DNA of 64,000 nucleotides from Paenibacillus silviterrae (GTDB lineage: Bacteria; Bacillota; Bacilli; Paenibacillales; NBRC-103111), in the NCBI RefSeq assembly GCF_030167925.1, contig NZ_JASKUT010000001.1, positions 2,852,001-2,916,000 on the forward strand, in the 5' to 3' direction. The stretch's first letter is position 1. Each line of letters starts with the position of its first letter. The notes beneath the pieces were generated by a model. The model was given only the letters and a program-made list of their open reading frames with translations, searched no databases and had not been told where the DNA came from. Below are positions 40,860 to 50,124 of the stretch, one piece after another. The position numbers and the translations under genes are program-made.

Positions 40860-41603
40860 TAACGGACTTTCGGGGACTTATTGTGCCGGGTAACGCTGCT
40901 TCTCAGTGCATTAACGGATTCTGAGGGCGTTATTGCTAGCCGAATCGGGCTTTTTTAGGGCAATTGACCTATTTTCAGGAAAATAAGTCCTTGGAAATCC
41001 GCTATTCGCCTCCAAACAGGCCTATCCTGGCGAATAAGTCCCTTATAATCCGTTAATCGCTGTTGGTGGCAGATTTGGCTTGCTGAGCGATGGGGATAAG
41101 GTGCCAAGCAATTAGCGGAACGGACAATAACGGACTTTCGGGGACTTATTGTGCCAGGTAACGCTGCTTCTCAGTGCATTAACGGATTCTGAGGGCGTTA
41201 TTTCGAGCCGAATCGGGCTTTTGAGGGCTATCGGACCTATTTTCAGCAAAATAAATCCCCGGGAATCCGCTATTCACCTCCAACCTGGCCTATCCAGGAA
41301 AATAAGTCCCTCATAATCCGTTAATCGCTGTTGATTGCAGATTTGGCTTGCTGAGCGATGGGGATAAGGTGCCAAGCAATTAGCGGAACGGACAATAACG
41401 GATTTTCGGGGACTTATTGTGCCAGGTAACGCTGCTTCTCAGTGCATTAACGGATTTTGAGGGCGTTATTTCGAGCCGAATCGGGCTTTTTGAGGGAAAC
41501 CGGGCCTATTTTCAGGAAAATAAGTCCTTGGAAATCCGCTATTTGCCTCCAAACAGGCCTATCCTGGCGAATAAGTCCCTCATAATCCGTTATTCCTGCA
41601 AAG
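40860..41603. repeat. Tandem array of 268-bp units (two full, one partial)
   Basis: Unit starts are at 40861, 41129 and 41397 (exact 268-base period); the third is cut near 41603. Each unit contains a 23-base element four times: forward at 40860-40882 (TAACGGACTTTCGGGGACTT...) and 40912-40934, reversed at 40982-41004 and 41033-41055, and equivalents in the other units. Consensus TAACGGAYTNNNRGGRNKTATT. Conserved spacer phrases include CTTCTCAGTGCA and GGGATAAGGTGCCAAGC. No credible gene lies here. It differs in sequence from the 112-bp family. Confidence 0.92.
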
Positions 41604-41616
41604 CAGCGGCTGCAGG

Positions 41617-41796
41617 CTAACGTACCTCTTTGCCGTCAAGCAGTTCTATGATGCGATCCAGCTTCTCAGCCATCTCCCGGTCATGCCGCCTTTTCCAATT
41701 GATATAGTTAATGACACTAAACAATGCATAGATCACCAGCAAGCTAATCAGCAAGGATACCAAAGATACGATCCCCGATCCAAGATTGTATGACAC
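41617..41796 (-). CDS. 59-aa single-pass membrane protein, unknown function
   Basis: GTG start with GGAGGAG about 7 bases upstream. A membrane helix (IVSLVSLLISLLVIYALF, residues about 9-26) is followed by a charged, probably cytoplasmic, coiled-coil-like tail (WKRRHDREMAEKLDRIIELL). Small proteins of this layout are common in Paenibacillus and Bacillus, but I know of no assigned role. It is next to the 268-bp repeat array and 28 bases after the following leftward gene, so it may share its transcript. Confidence 0.7.
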   Translation of the reverse strand: MSYNLGSGIVSLVSLLISLLVIYALFSVINYINWKRRHDREMAEKLDRIIELLDGKEVR

Positions 41797-41824
41797 GTTG
41801 CTTCTCCTCCTTTTCCAACGCGAA

Positions 41825-42142
41825 TTACCGAGCCCCTACCGGGTGCACCGTGCCTAGAACCGTAACGAATTTCCGCTCCGTTCTGTGATATTCCGGCGCG
41901 TCCTTCGGCAACAGCCCGCATGCATATTCGATATCTACGAAATAGCCAAACATCCGTTTCTCCGCCCGCTTGCTTCCGCAGTCCTTACACGCAAAGCCGC
42001 AGCCGTCCGTCATCCCCTTTTGACCGGATTGAAAGGCATCTAGAACCCGCAGTTCCGCAGCCGATTCCGTGAGCCATGGGCACCAAGCACTAAGCAAAAT
42101 GAAAATAACCAAGCCCAGCAGGCCCAACTGATGCTTTTGCAT
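41825..42142 (-). CDS. Small exported protein with Cys cluster, unknown function
   Basis: 105 aa from ATG at 42142 (GGAGG 9 bases upstream); a longer in-frame start at 42244 has no ribosome site. The N-terminus is a signal peptide or anchor (GLLGLVIFILLSAWCPWLTESAA). The mature part carries a Cys cluster, DGCGFACKDCGSKRAEK, which could form disulfides or bind metal, then YACGLLPKDAPEYHRTERKF and a C-terminal GTVHPVGAR. I do not recognise the family. It lies between two other small leftward genes; the terminator at 42252-42290 separates it from the upstream gene. Confidence 0.65.
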   Translation of the reverse strand: MQKHQLGLLGLVIFILLSAWCPWLTESAAELRVLDAFQSGQKGMTDGCGFACKDCGSKRAEKRMFGYFVDIEYACGLLPKDAPEYHRTERKFVTVLGTVHPVGAR

Positions 42143-42251
42143 GCTTTTCACCGCCTCCACTCCCATCCAAATATTCCATATATCCCTAACGATGGTCGTA
42201 TCCTTCATGATCAGGGGAACGATATGCGTGCGGCAATGGCTCATGGTTCAA

Positions 42252-42290
42252 GAAAGCCCTCGGCACTTCTCAAAAAAGAGACCGAGGGCT
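42252..42290 (-). terminator. Terminator of the stalk-domain gene
   Basis: On the minus strand AGCCCTCGG and CCGAGGGCT form a perfect stem followed by TTCTT, just after the stop at 42297. Confidence 0.75.
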
Positions 42291-42296
42291 GTATCG

Positions 42297-42965
42297 TTAT
42301 TTTTTCTTCAATGTGATGTAGGTGACCTTCCCCTCTGCCGAATCCGCATGGAAAAACACCTGATACTCCCCGGCTTGATATACATAGGACCATCCCCCGT
42401 CAACGCCTTCGCCTTCTCCCATCGTAGGCTTTCCGAGAAGCTCCCTCACCTCCGGCAAGCGATAAGGAATAGCGTCGCCCGCAACCCGAATCGCTCCGGC
42501 GTTTCCTTCCGGCTCCCAGAAGAAATAGTAGTAATGGTGCCATCTCAGGTAAGACGTCTGCCATAACCCTGCTTGATGGGGTTCTCCCCATTGCCGGATG
42601 ACTTCCTCCCGGTTTGCTCCTATGCCATACTCAATCCCTTTGATTTTCCCTTTGGAGACAATCGTAAGAAAATCCTTATCCAGTACAATGGGTTTACTCA
42701 GATTGGTATCTTCGATCGTTATGGTTTGGTTAGCCTGCTCGTATTTGACGAGCTTACCCAGGTTCTCGGCAACCCAACGTACAGGGACGTACGCATGCCC
42801 GTTGTGATTCAAGGTCGCGTATTCGCCGTCCGGCTCCTTCAACTGTCCATTGATGACGTACTTCGATGGAAATAAGTATACTTGGACCAGGTCCGAAGCA
42901 TACACCGCGGTGGCAGCCGTCAGGCCGATCCCGCAAACGAGGCCGAGAACGAACTTCCTCACCAT
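42297..42965 (-). CDS. Exported stalk-domain (copper amine oxidase N-terminal-like) protein with DUF4309-like C-terminus
   Basis: 222 aa from ATG at 42965 (GGGAGTG upstream; the GTG at 42971 overlaps the ribosome site). Signal peptide MVRKFVLGLVCGIGLTAATA, with probable cleavage after VYA. Residues about 30-95 match the stalk domain common in Paenibacillus secreted proteins (VYLFPSKYVINGQ; HAYVPVRWVAENLGK; TITIED). The C-terminal half (GIEYGIGANREEVIRQWGEP; VRELLGKPTMGEGEG) resembles DUF4309/SmpA-like domains. It is a cell-surface protein of unknown function. Confidence 0.85.
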   Translation of the reverse strand: MVRKFVLGLVCGIGLTAATAVYASDLVQVYLFPSKYVINGQLKEPDGEYATLNHNGHAYVPVRWVAENLGKLVKYEQANQTITIEDTNLSKPIVLDKDFLTIVSKGKIKGIEYGIGANREEVIRQWGEPHQAGLWQTSYLRWHHYYYFFWEPEGNAGAIRVAGDAIPYRLPEVRELLGKPTMGEGEGVDGGWSYVYQAGEYQVFFHADSAEGKVTYITLKKK

Positions 42966-43037
42966 GATCACTCCCGTCAGAGGTTTCTTACTGAATGAAA
43001 CGTCATGATTCTGTGAAAAGTTGCAGACCCCTTGGCC

Positions 43038-44654
43038 TCAATCGGCCGGCGTCCCATTCTTTCGGAAATCCGAAGGCGTGACGCCGGCTTCCTTTTTAAA
43101 TATCCGATTAAACGAACGATAATTTTCAAATCCGATAGCTTCTGCAATCTCGAAGGTTTTCAGGTCGGTGGTGAGCAGCAGCAGCTTTGCCTTCTCCACC
43201 CGGATGCGGGTCAAATACTGCATAAAGCTCTCCCCCGTAGCCTTCTTGAACATGCTGCTGAAGTAGGGGACACTGTAGTTCATGGTAGCGGCCATTTCCT
43301 CCAGCTTGTAGGGATAGCTCAAATCCTCCCGCATGCGCTGAATCATTCTCGAGATGGAAAGATCCATCTTCCTGCCGTCCCCCTGCAGCAGCTGCAGCTT
43401 GCGAAAGTATTTAAAGACACAGTCGTGAACGGAATCAAAGGTTTGGCACTGTCCCAGCTCCCTGCGGAACGCAGCCTCCACATCCGCCCCTCCCCCAGCA
43501 TCCGTGAAATACGGACTGATATCCAGAAATATCCGTAAGTAGATCGATTTGATCTGCTCAGGGTCCCACGAATGCTCTACGGCTTGCCCGTAGAACGAGC
43601 TGCGCTCCTGCTCCAATGCCGCGGCGCTCAGGTGCGGCTCAAGCAGCGCCTGCTTCAATACCTTAACCCAGAAGCGGCTGTAACGCTCGGGAATATGCCG
43701 GAAGCCGTTCAGCTTCTCCCACTGCTCGCCGGTAACGGAAGCGTTATTACGGTAAAAAAACGGGTACGGAGCTAACGCCAGCCTCTTCAAATCGGCACAC
43801 AGCTCTCCTGCCCCCTGCTTGAGACTACCCTGAAGCGCAAAGCAATTCATTTTCAAATAAGCGGAAAAGGATTGAAGGACTTGCTCCAATATGCCGCTAT
43901 CCTCTTGCGTCCGTCCTGCAGCGTATACGGCCAGGAAGCGGCCCTTATCCAGAGCAATCACTTTATTGGCACCGCGGTTTCCGAGGAGCTCCTTCAATAC
44001 GTTCACTCCGGCAAATTGCCACAGCCTCAGCTCCTCCAGCTGATCGATCGGGAAGCGCAGGGTGCTGCGGTCAAACTCCAGCAGCAGCGCGCCGCATCTT
44101 CCGCCGGTTACGGGGAGCTGGCCCGCTTCCAGCTCAGCCACCCACTTGGCCTCGGACGCAGGGTCGCGCAGCATCTCCAGAAACCGGCTCTGCTCAATCT
44201 CGATTTCGTTAGAGCGGAGCTTCTGCTCCATCAGCTGCTGCTGCTCCCGGGTTTCGTCCTCCGACACTACCTTGTTTGCGAGCTCCTCAAGGGTGCGGGC
44301 AAGGAGTGACGGATCCGTAAGGCAATCGTCCTTGATCAGATAGGCGGAGGCCTTCAGGTGAATAGCCTGCTGTGCATAGTGGAAGTCCTGATGACACGTG
44401 AGTATGACGATTTGCGGCTGAGGCTGTCCGCTTTGTTCAATTTCGTGCAGCATCTCCAGCCCGTTCATCCCCGGCATCGTGATATCGGTGACGATCAGCT
44501 GCGGCTTCAGCGTCAGAAACAGCTCCAGTCCTTCGCGGCCGTCCTCCGCTTCGCCAATGAGGGTAAACAAATCATCCCGTTCCTCAATCATGTGCCGAAA
44601 GACGGTTCTTGCCGGAACCTCATCCTCGACCAGCAGTACTTTATAGTTGTTCAT
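43038..44654 (-). CDS. YesN-type response regulator with AraC output domain
   Basis: 538 aa. Receiver domain at residues 1-125 (VLLVEDEVPARTVFRHMIEE; Asp in LIVTDITMPGMNGLEML; ILTCHQDFHYAQQAI). A poorly conserved middle linker follows. The AraC/XylS helix-turn-helix pair at the C-terminus is clear: YPYKLEEMAATMNYSVPYFS, then FKKATGESFMQYLTRIRVEKAK and FEIAEAIGFENYRSFNRIFK. It is co-transcribed with the sensor kinase gene, whose stop lies 14 bases inside this gene's start, and is divergent from a carbohydrate-binding lipoprotein gene it probably controls. The sugar is unknown. Confidence 0.95.
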   Translation of the reverse strand: MNNYKVLLVEDEVPARTVFRHMIEERDDLFTLIGEAEDGREGLELFLTLKPQLIVTDITMPGMNGLEMLHEIEQSGQPQPQIVILTCHQDFHYAQQAIHLKASAYLIKDDCLTDPSLLARTLEELANKVVSEDETREQQQLMEQKLRSNEIEIEQSRFLEMLRDPASEAKWVAELEAGQLPVTGGRCGALLLEFDRSTLRFPIDQLEELRLWQFAGVNVLKELLGNRGANKVIALDKGRFLAVYAAGRTQEDSGILEQVLQSFSAYLKMNCFALQGSLKQGAGELCADLKRLALAPYPFFYRNNASVTGEQWEKLNGFRHIPERYSRFWVKVLKQALLEPHLSAAALEQERSSFYGQAVEHSWDPEQIKSIYLRIFLDISPYFTDAGGGADVEAAFRRELGQCQTFDSVHDCVFKYFRKLQLLQGDGRKMDLSISRMIQRMREDLSYPYKLEEMAATMNYSVPYFSSMFKKATGESFMQYLTRIRVEKAKLLLLTTDLKTFEIAEAIGFENYRSFNRIFKKEAGVTPSDFRKNGTPAD

Positions 44655-46443
44655 GAGGCGCCTCCTTCACTCGAATATGCTCCAGCGGCAGAACGAAGCG
44701 AATGCGCAGGCCCTCCATCGGCGCACTGCTCAGCTCAATTCGGACTTCCTTGCCGAACATCAGCTGTATCCGCATGCAGGCATTGTGCAGACCTATGCTT
44801 TCACGGTAATCCTCCAGCAGGAGCTGAACTCGAAGCTTCTCCAGCTCGGCAGCGTCCACTCCAACCCCGTCATCCTCCACATCCATGATCACATGCTCCT
44901 GATCCTCAGACCGGTGCACTCGTACACGAATGTGGCCTTCCGCCGTCTTCCGGGGCAGGATCCCGTGGAATACGGCATTTTCAATTAAGGGCTGCAAGCT
45001 CAGCTTCGGGATTTGCATGCTCCGAAACGGCTCTTCGACCTCTGCGAGCAGGAAGGTTTGACACTTGTAGCGCATATTGAGAAGCCCGATATAGTCCTCG
45101 AGGTAATCCAGCTCTTGCTGAAGCCGCACGGTCTGATCAAAGTTCTCCATGGAGTAACGGAGAAGCGATACCATACGCCCCATAATCGTATTGATCTTTT
45201 CGTAATCCTTCAGCATTGCAAACATCCGGATCGTATTCAGCATGTTGTACATGAAATGCGGATTAATCTGCGACTGGAGCGCCCGGATTTCGAGCCTCCG
45301 CTTCAAATCCTCCGAATTTTGAAGATCGTCCAGCAAATCCTGAATGCGTACGGCCATAGAGTTCAGCATACGCCCGAGCTCTCCGATTTCATTGTTGGCA
45401 AAATGCGTCACGCGAGCGTCGAACCGCCCCTTTTTGATCGCTTCGACCTGTCGTTTGACCGCTTGAAGCGGCCGATACAGACGGTACCCGAACCCGAAAA
45501 CGGAAAGTACACCTACAGCAACGAGCAAGAACAGAAAATAGGTAACCGTCTTGCGTATGATATCCGTGTTCTGGAGCAGCTCCCTGGACGGAATTTCCGA
45601 AATGACGATCCATTTATCGAAGGTCTCCGTCTGTTTCACGGAAATAATGGACGACTCCAGGCCGAATTGATTGGGCTTGCCGAGGGAGGTCCATTGCTGC
45701 AAAATATGCTGGATTCGCGCGTCATCCTCCGTCCTGCTCAGCTTGCTGGTGGTGGCGATCGTCTGACCCTGCGGCGTCAGCAAGGAAATGGACCCATTGG
45801 AGCCCAGCTGAATATTGTCGATCTGGTGCCTATATTGCTCGTTGCTCATCGAAATCAGCAGAACGCCCTTCATCTCCTCATACGGCTCAAACGGAATGCG
45901 GCCGATGTAATACGTGGAGTTTTGCAGCAGCCTCAGCTGAGGCATCGAGCTCTTATCCAAAAACATCCCCGAGCTCCCCGAAGCGAGAAAATGCTCAACC
46001 AGCGGCTTATAAGGCGAGCTATCCAGCTTGAAAGGGGCGTCATCCGAGGAGAGCACCTCCCCGGTAATCGCAGAGTAAACCTGAAGTCCTTCGACATTGC
46101 CGATGACGGCTGAAGCGGTACTGAGCACGGAGATCAAGTCTTTCTTGCGCACCACCTCTTCAAAATAGTGCTCGGAGGGGGACACCAGCGCACTCTGGAT
46201 CGAGGAAATCCGCGAATATTGTTCGCTTAGTTCCCTAAAGCGCGTCATGGTCAGCTCCACACGGTCCACAACCTGATTGACCAGCTGGGCATTCAGCCGG
46301 TTCACCTGCTTCTCGACCGTATCGCCTGAAACGGCTATCGAAATATATGACAAAACCAGCAGCGGAATAAGGGAAACGGCCAGCATTACAAGAATCATCC
46401 TGATATAAAAGCTTCGCGTCAAAAACTGAATAAACGGAGACAT
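44641..46443 (-). CDS. YesM-type sensor histidine kinase
   Basis: About 600 aa. Membrane helix 1 (MILVMLAVSLIPLLVLSYI), an extracellular sensor of about 250 residues (dCache-like), helix 2 (VTYFLFLLVAVGVLSVFGFG), HAMP (YRPLQAVKRQVEAIKKGRF), and a His_kinase domain with the phospho-acceptor in RALQSQINPHFMYNMLNTIR and an ATPase with LIENAVFHGI and VEDDGVG. The start is ambiguous: ATG at 46443 has a weak GGAAG upstream, while a TTG at 46461 would add six residues. It works with the overlapping YesN-type regulator, and a binding protein and permeases are divergently transcribed. Confidence 0.94.
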   Translation of the reverse strand: MSPFIQFLTRSFYIRMILVMLAVSLIPLLVLSYISIAVSGDTVEKQVNRLNAQLVNQVVDRVELTMTRFRELSEQYSRISSIQSALVSPSEHYFEEVVRKKDLISVLSTASAVIGNVEGLQVYSAITGEVLSSDDAPFKLDSSPYKPLVEHFLASGSSGMFLDKSSMPQLRLLQNSTYYIGRIPFEPYEEMKGVLLISMSNEQYRHQIDNIQLGSNGSISLLTPQGQTIATTSKLSRTEDDARIQHILQQWTSLGKPNQFGLESSIISVKQTETFDKWIVISEIPSRELLQNTDIIRKTVTYFLFLLVAVGVLSVFGFGYRLYRPLQAVKRQVEAIKKGRFDARVTHFANNEIGELGRMLNSMAVRIQDLLDDLQNSEDLKRRLEIRALQSQINPHFMYNMLNTIRMFAMLKDYEKINTIMGRMVSLLRYSMENFDQTVRLQQELDYLEDYIGLLNMRYKCQTFLLAEVEEPFRSMQIPKLSLQPLIENAVFHGILPRKTAEGHIRVRVHRSEDQEHVIMDVEDDGVGVDAAELEKLRVQLLLEDYRESIGLHNACMRIQLMFGKEVRIELSSAPMEGLRIRFVLPLEHIRVKEAPHEQL

Positions 46444-46604
46444 GCAGACCACTTCCGTCAATAATTATTTGCTCCTTTGAATTACGAAGCTTCTTCATGA
46501 TTATAGTACAATGGACTGGCGGGAGCCTACCGCTAATTCGACAAATCGTAAGAATGGTGACACATTCGCTTGAATCGGTCATGTTGTCGTGTCGCATGAT
46601 CTTC

Positions 46605-46610
46605 TATAAT
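46605..46610 (+). promoter_or_regulatory. Promoter -10 box of the binding-protein gene
   Basis: TATAAT at 46605-46610; -35 candidates are TGTTGT (17-base spacing) or TTGTCG (15-base). The weak -35 fits activation by the divergent YesN-type regulator. Confidence 0.5.
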
Positions 46611-46664
46611 CCAAATTGCAAGCATGCTGCAGCGTAAATAAATAACGATAAATGGGGGATGACC

Positions 46665-48215
46665 ATGTCTTTCAAAAAAGTACTCTTACCTGTAACGGCA
46701 GTTTCGGTCCTAATGACCGCCGCACTCTCGGGCTGCTCCGGCGGCAAATCGGCGGCGCCGGGAGGCGAATCCAATCAACCGGCAGCCTCCTCGCAGCCCG
46801 CATCCATTAAGGCGCTGACCATTTTGTTCGGAAACCCTCCGGCCGTGGATAACAATAAGGCCTTGGAGGATATCGAGAAACGCGGAAACGTAAAGCTCGA
46901 CGTCACTTTCGTGCCCTCCGAAGCATACAAGGACAAGCTCTCGGTTGCCATTTCGGCAGGAAATTCCTATGATCTGCTTCTACTGGACGGAGGCAAGGAT
47001 GACAAGTTTATGAATTTGGTCAAAATGGGAGCCTTCCATGATCTGACCCCGTATTTGAAAAATGCCAAAAATATTAATCAGATCGAAGCTGCTGTATGGA
47101 ACAATACGAAGGTACAAGGGAAAATTTACGGGATTCCAAGACCTCGCGGCCTTTACGGCGGTGGAGAAGCCAGCCTACTGATCCGGAAGGACTGGCTGGA
47201 TAAGTACAATCTCCCCTTACCGAAAACTTTGGATGAGTTGACCAAGGCATTGACCGTGTTCAAGGAGAACGATCCGGCAGGCGGAGGCAAAACGATTCCG
47301 TATACCGTCTTCGGCGTGGACGGCGCCGCATCACCGGGACCTTTTTCCGGCGTGCTGCCGCTTCAATTCGCCTTCGGTATTCCGAACACATGGAAGCTCG
47401 ATAACGGGAAACCGGTCCGCGACTTCCTCACACCGGAATATAAGGCTTACCTGGATTGGATGAAGGATGCCTGGAGCAAGGGACTCATCGATAAGGACGC
47501 ACCTGTTCTGAAAAACCAGCAGCAGTCGCGAAGCAAGTTTCTGGCCGGCGTCGCCGGAGTGTTCGCAGGTAACGTGAGCGATATGGCTGAGGCAAACCTA
47601 GCGAAGCTGCAGCAAGTGGACCCGAAGGCGGAAATTGCGATCATTGACATCTTGGAAGGCGCCGGAGGCAAGAAAGGTGTAGCAGTGATCGGCGGCTACT
47701 ACGGACTGTGGGCCATTCCAAGCTCCGTACCGAAGGAGAAGGTTCAGAAGATCGTAGACTTCCTTGATTTCAGCGCATCGGAGGACAATGTGGCCTTCTC
47801 CAAGGCGGGAGTTACCGGTATTCATTCCAGTGAGTTCAAGAACGGTATTGCCGTTCAGACCGAGGAGCAGAAAAAGCAGTACGATTTGGACAAGCCGTCT
47901 CAATTCGTTCTGCAGAACCGGGTAGACCCTTATGTTTATGCGAGTTCCAAGGATCCGGCCATTTTACAAAAACAAAAGGCTTCCTTGGATACCATCAGCA
48001 AATTCGGTATTGAGAATCCGTTCTTAAGCTACAGCTCGCAAACCTCCAGCAAAAATCCGGACACCTACAAGAAAATGAGCGCCGCGATGACCAAATACGT
48101 GCTGGGCGAAGCCAAGTGGGACGACGTGCAGAAGGAAATCGATACTTGGTCGAACGGCTTGGGCGCACAAATCACGAAGGAGCTTCTGGACCAATATAAC
48201 GAGGATCGTAAATAA
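46665..48215 (+). CDS. Extracellular solute-binding lipoprotein (LplA-like)
   Basis: 516 aa from ATG at 46665 (the earlier ATG at 46659 overlaps GGGGGA). Lipoprotein signal peptide with lipobox LSGC (VSVLMTAALSGCSGG), so it is lipid-anchored on the outer face. Family 1 carbohydrate-binding fold: FVPSEAYKDKLSVAISAGNSYDLL, DLTPYLKNAKNINQIE, YGIPRPRGLYGGGEASLLIRKDWL. It is the substrate receptor for the two permeases downstream; no ATPase gene is present in the locus, as usual for this family, where MsmX-type ATPases are shared. The substrate is probably an oligosaccharide released by a polysaccharide lyase. Confidence 0.95.
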   Translation: MSFKKVLLPVTAVSVLMTAALSGCSGGKSAAPGGESNQPAASSQPASIKALTILFGNPPAVDNNKALEDIEKRGNVKLDVTFVPSEAYKDKLSVAISAGNSYDLLLLDGGKDDKFMNLVKMGAFHDLTPYLKNAKNINQIEAAVWNNTKVQGKIYGIPRPRGLYGGGEASLLIRKDWLDKYNLPLPKTLDELTKALTVFKENDPAGGGKTIPYTVFGVDGAASPGPFSGVLPLQFAFGIPNTWKLDNGKPVRDFLTPEYKAYLDWMKDAWSKGLIDKDAPVLKNQQQSRSKFLAGVAGVFAGNVSDMAEANLAKLQQVDPKAEIAIIDILEGAGGKKGVAVIGGYYGLWAIPSSVPKEKVQKIVDFLDFSASEDNVAFSKAGVTGIHSSEFKNGIAVQTEEQKKQYDLDKPSQFVLQNRVDPYVYASSKDPAILQKQKASLDTISKFGIENPFLSYSSQTSSKNPDTYKKMSAAMTKYVLGEAKWDDVQKEIDTWSNGLGAQITKELLDQYNEDRK

Positions 48216-48227
48216 AAGCGGGTGCAC

Positions 48228-48252
48228 AAAAGGGGGAGCCCTCCCCCTTTTT
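48228..48252 (+). terminator. Hairpin between binding-protein and permease genes
   Basis: AAAGGGGGAG-CCCT-CCCCCTTTTT: a strong stem with a short T run, just after the binding-protein stop. It may act as a partial terminator or 3' stabiliser, allowing more binding protein than permease. Confidence 0.7.
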
Positions 48253-48286
48253 CGTATCCGCATTGAGGGAGAGGAGTGCGCAGCTC

Positions 48287-49195
48287 ATGGAGAGAACCTT
48301 GCGAATACATCGATTTCAGCAGCTTTGGCCCTTTTATTTAATCGCTGCCCCGGGCCTGGTTTACTTTATTTTATTTCACTACGTTCCGATGTGGGGACTA
48401 GTGCTGGCGTTTAAGGATTATAGTCCCTTCATCGGTATTTGGGACAGCCCCTGGGTCGGACTGGACAATTTTAGGCAGTTTTTCAGCACGTCGGATTTCT
48501 TTCATTTGCTAAACAATACGCTTTTGATCAGCTTTCTCAATTTGGCGGTGTATTTTCCCTTTACGATCCTGCTGGCTCTCATGCTCAATGAGGTGAGACT
48601 GCAGCTGTTCAAGCGTTTATCCCAAACCATTGTTTATCTTCCCCATTTTTTGTCTTGGGTAGTCATCTACGGGATCACCATCTCCTTCTTCGGGCCTTCC
48701 GGCGTCATTAATCACTATTTGGAGCAATGGTTTAACGGCAACGCGCTCTTCCTGGTAAGCAACGAGTGGTTTCGGCCCTTGATCGTGCTGCAGTCCATCT
48801 GGAAGGATGCCGGCTGGGGAACGATCATCTTCCTTGCTGCGCTGGCGGGGATTAACCCGGAGCTTTACGAAGCGGCTAAGGTGGACGGGGCGAACCGGCT
48901 TCAGAACATTTGGAATATCACGCTCCCGGGGATCAAAAGCACGATCGTAATTTTGCTGCTGCTGCGGCTCGGGTCATCACTGGATTCGAACTTCATGCAA
49001 ATTTTCCTGATGACCAACAGCTTGAATCAGGAGGTTTCCAATGTATTCGATTTGTTCGTGTACCATATCGGGCTGGAGCAGTTCAATTACAGCTTCGCCA
49101 TTACCGTAGGCATGTTCAAATCGGTAGCAAGTCTGATCCTGGTGCTGGCGGCCAACTATGTTGCCAAATGGCTCGGTGAAGAAGGCATTTTCTAG
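48287..49195 (+). CDS. ABC transporter permease, LplB-like
   Basis: 302 aa from ATG at 48287 (GAGGAG about 10 bases upstream; an in-frame ATG at 48263 would lie inside that region). Six membrane helices; opening WPFYLIAAPGLVYFILFHYVPMWG is typical of the LplB group, and the EAA loop is YEAAKVDGANRLQNIWNITLPG. It forms the import pore with the next permease. It overlaps nothing but follows the binding protein's hairpin. Confidence 0.95.
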   Translation: MERTLRIHRFQQLWPFYLIAAPGLVYFILFHYVPMWGLVLAFKDYSPFIGIWDSPWVGLDNFRQFFSTSDFFHLLNNTLLISFLNLAVYFPFTILLALMLNEVRLQLFKRLSQTIVYLPHFLSWVVIYGITISFFGPSGVINHYLEQWFNGNALFLVSNEWFRPLIVLQSIWKDAGWGTIIFLAALAGINPELYEAAKVDGANRLQNIWNITLPGIKSTIVILLLLRLGSSLDSNFMQIFLMTNSLNQEVSNVFDLFVYHIGLEQFNYSFAITVGMFKSVASLILVLAANYVAKWLGEEGIF

Positions 49196-49211
49196 ACAGG
49201 AGTGGACCTTA

Positions 49212-50081
49212 ATGAATGCAAAAGTAACCTGGTTTGACAGTCTGCTGACGGTCATCATCCTACTGATCTGCTTGACGGTGATTTTGCCTTTTCTCTATAT
49301 CATTGCCGTTTCCTTCAGCCCGCCTGCCTATTCGATGGCCGGAAGCTTCTTTATATGGCCGAAGGAATGGTCTTTGGATGCTTATTACTACTTGCTGCAG
49401 GCGCAAACCTTCCTTACCTCCGTTAAAAATTCGGTGTACATTACGGCCATCGGGACGTGCGTAAATCTGGTAATTTCTATTACCTTGGCATATGCCCTGT
49501 CGAAGAAATTCGTGCCCGGCCGCAAATTCATGCTATTATTTATATTTTTTACCATGATCTTTCACGGCGGCATGATTCCTTCGTATCTGGTTGTGAGAAG
49601 CCTGGGGCTGATCGATTCGTACTGGGCCATCATCCTGCCTGCAGCGACCGGCGCCTTCAATATCATGGTAATCCGTTCGTTCTTCCAAAGCCTGCCCGAA
49701 AGCCTGGATGAAGCGGCCCGAATCGACGGGGCGGGAGAATTCCGGATCCTGTTCTCGGTTGTGATCCCGCTCTCCAAGCCGATCATCGCCACATTCGCCC
49801 TTTTCTTTATGGTGCAATATTGGAATGAGTTTTTCTCCGCAGTCATTTATTTGAACGACCCGTCCAAGTGGCCGATCCAGCCGTTGCTGAGACAGATGGT
49901 GGCGATCAGTGCCTCCAACATCTCTACGGATGCCGCTCTGGATGCGCAAATGGCGGCCAATTTGGGCCCCAACGTTCAAAATGCGGCGATTTTGCTGGCC
50001 ATGCTGCCGATCGTAGCGGTATATCCGTTCCTGCAAAAATATTTTGCCAAAGGCGCCATGCTCGGATCGATCAAGGAATAA
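49212..50081 (+). CDS. ABC transporter permease, YtcP/LplC-like
   Basis: 289 aa from ATG at 49212, with AGGAGTGG 6 bases before it; an in-frame ATG at 49158 overlaps the upstream permease gene. Six membrane helices. Family blocks: VTVIILLICLTVILPFLYII-type start, FHGGMIPSYLVVRSLGLIDSYWA, EAA loop LDEAARIDGAGEFRILFSVVIPLSKP, and the C-terminal PFLQKYFAKGAMLGSIKE signature. It pairs with the LplB-like subunit. Confidence 0.95.
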   Translation: MNAKVTWFDSLLTVIILLICLTVILPFLYIIAVSFSPPAYSMAGSFFIWPKEWSLDAYYYLLQAQTFLTSVKNSVYITAIGTCVNLVISITLAYALSKKFVPGRKFMLLFIFFTMIFHGGMIPSYLVVRSLGLIDSYWAIILPAATGAFNIMVIRSFFQSLPESLDEAARIDGAGEFRILFSVVIPLSKPIIATFALFFMVQYWNEFFSAVIYLNDPSKWPIQPLLRQMVAISASNISTDAALDAQMAANLGPNVQNAAILLAMLPIVAVYPFLQKYFAKGAMLGSIKE

Positions 50082-50124
50082 GGCTGCCGATGGGCTACTA
50101 TGTTGAAAACGAAGGTGAACCCTA

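Noticed and set aside
41417..41620. 67-aa frame in the 268-bp repeat array
   Set aside because: Lies within the tandem repeat, no ribosome site, and its sequence is repeat-derived.
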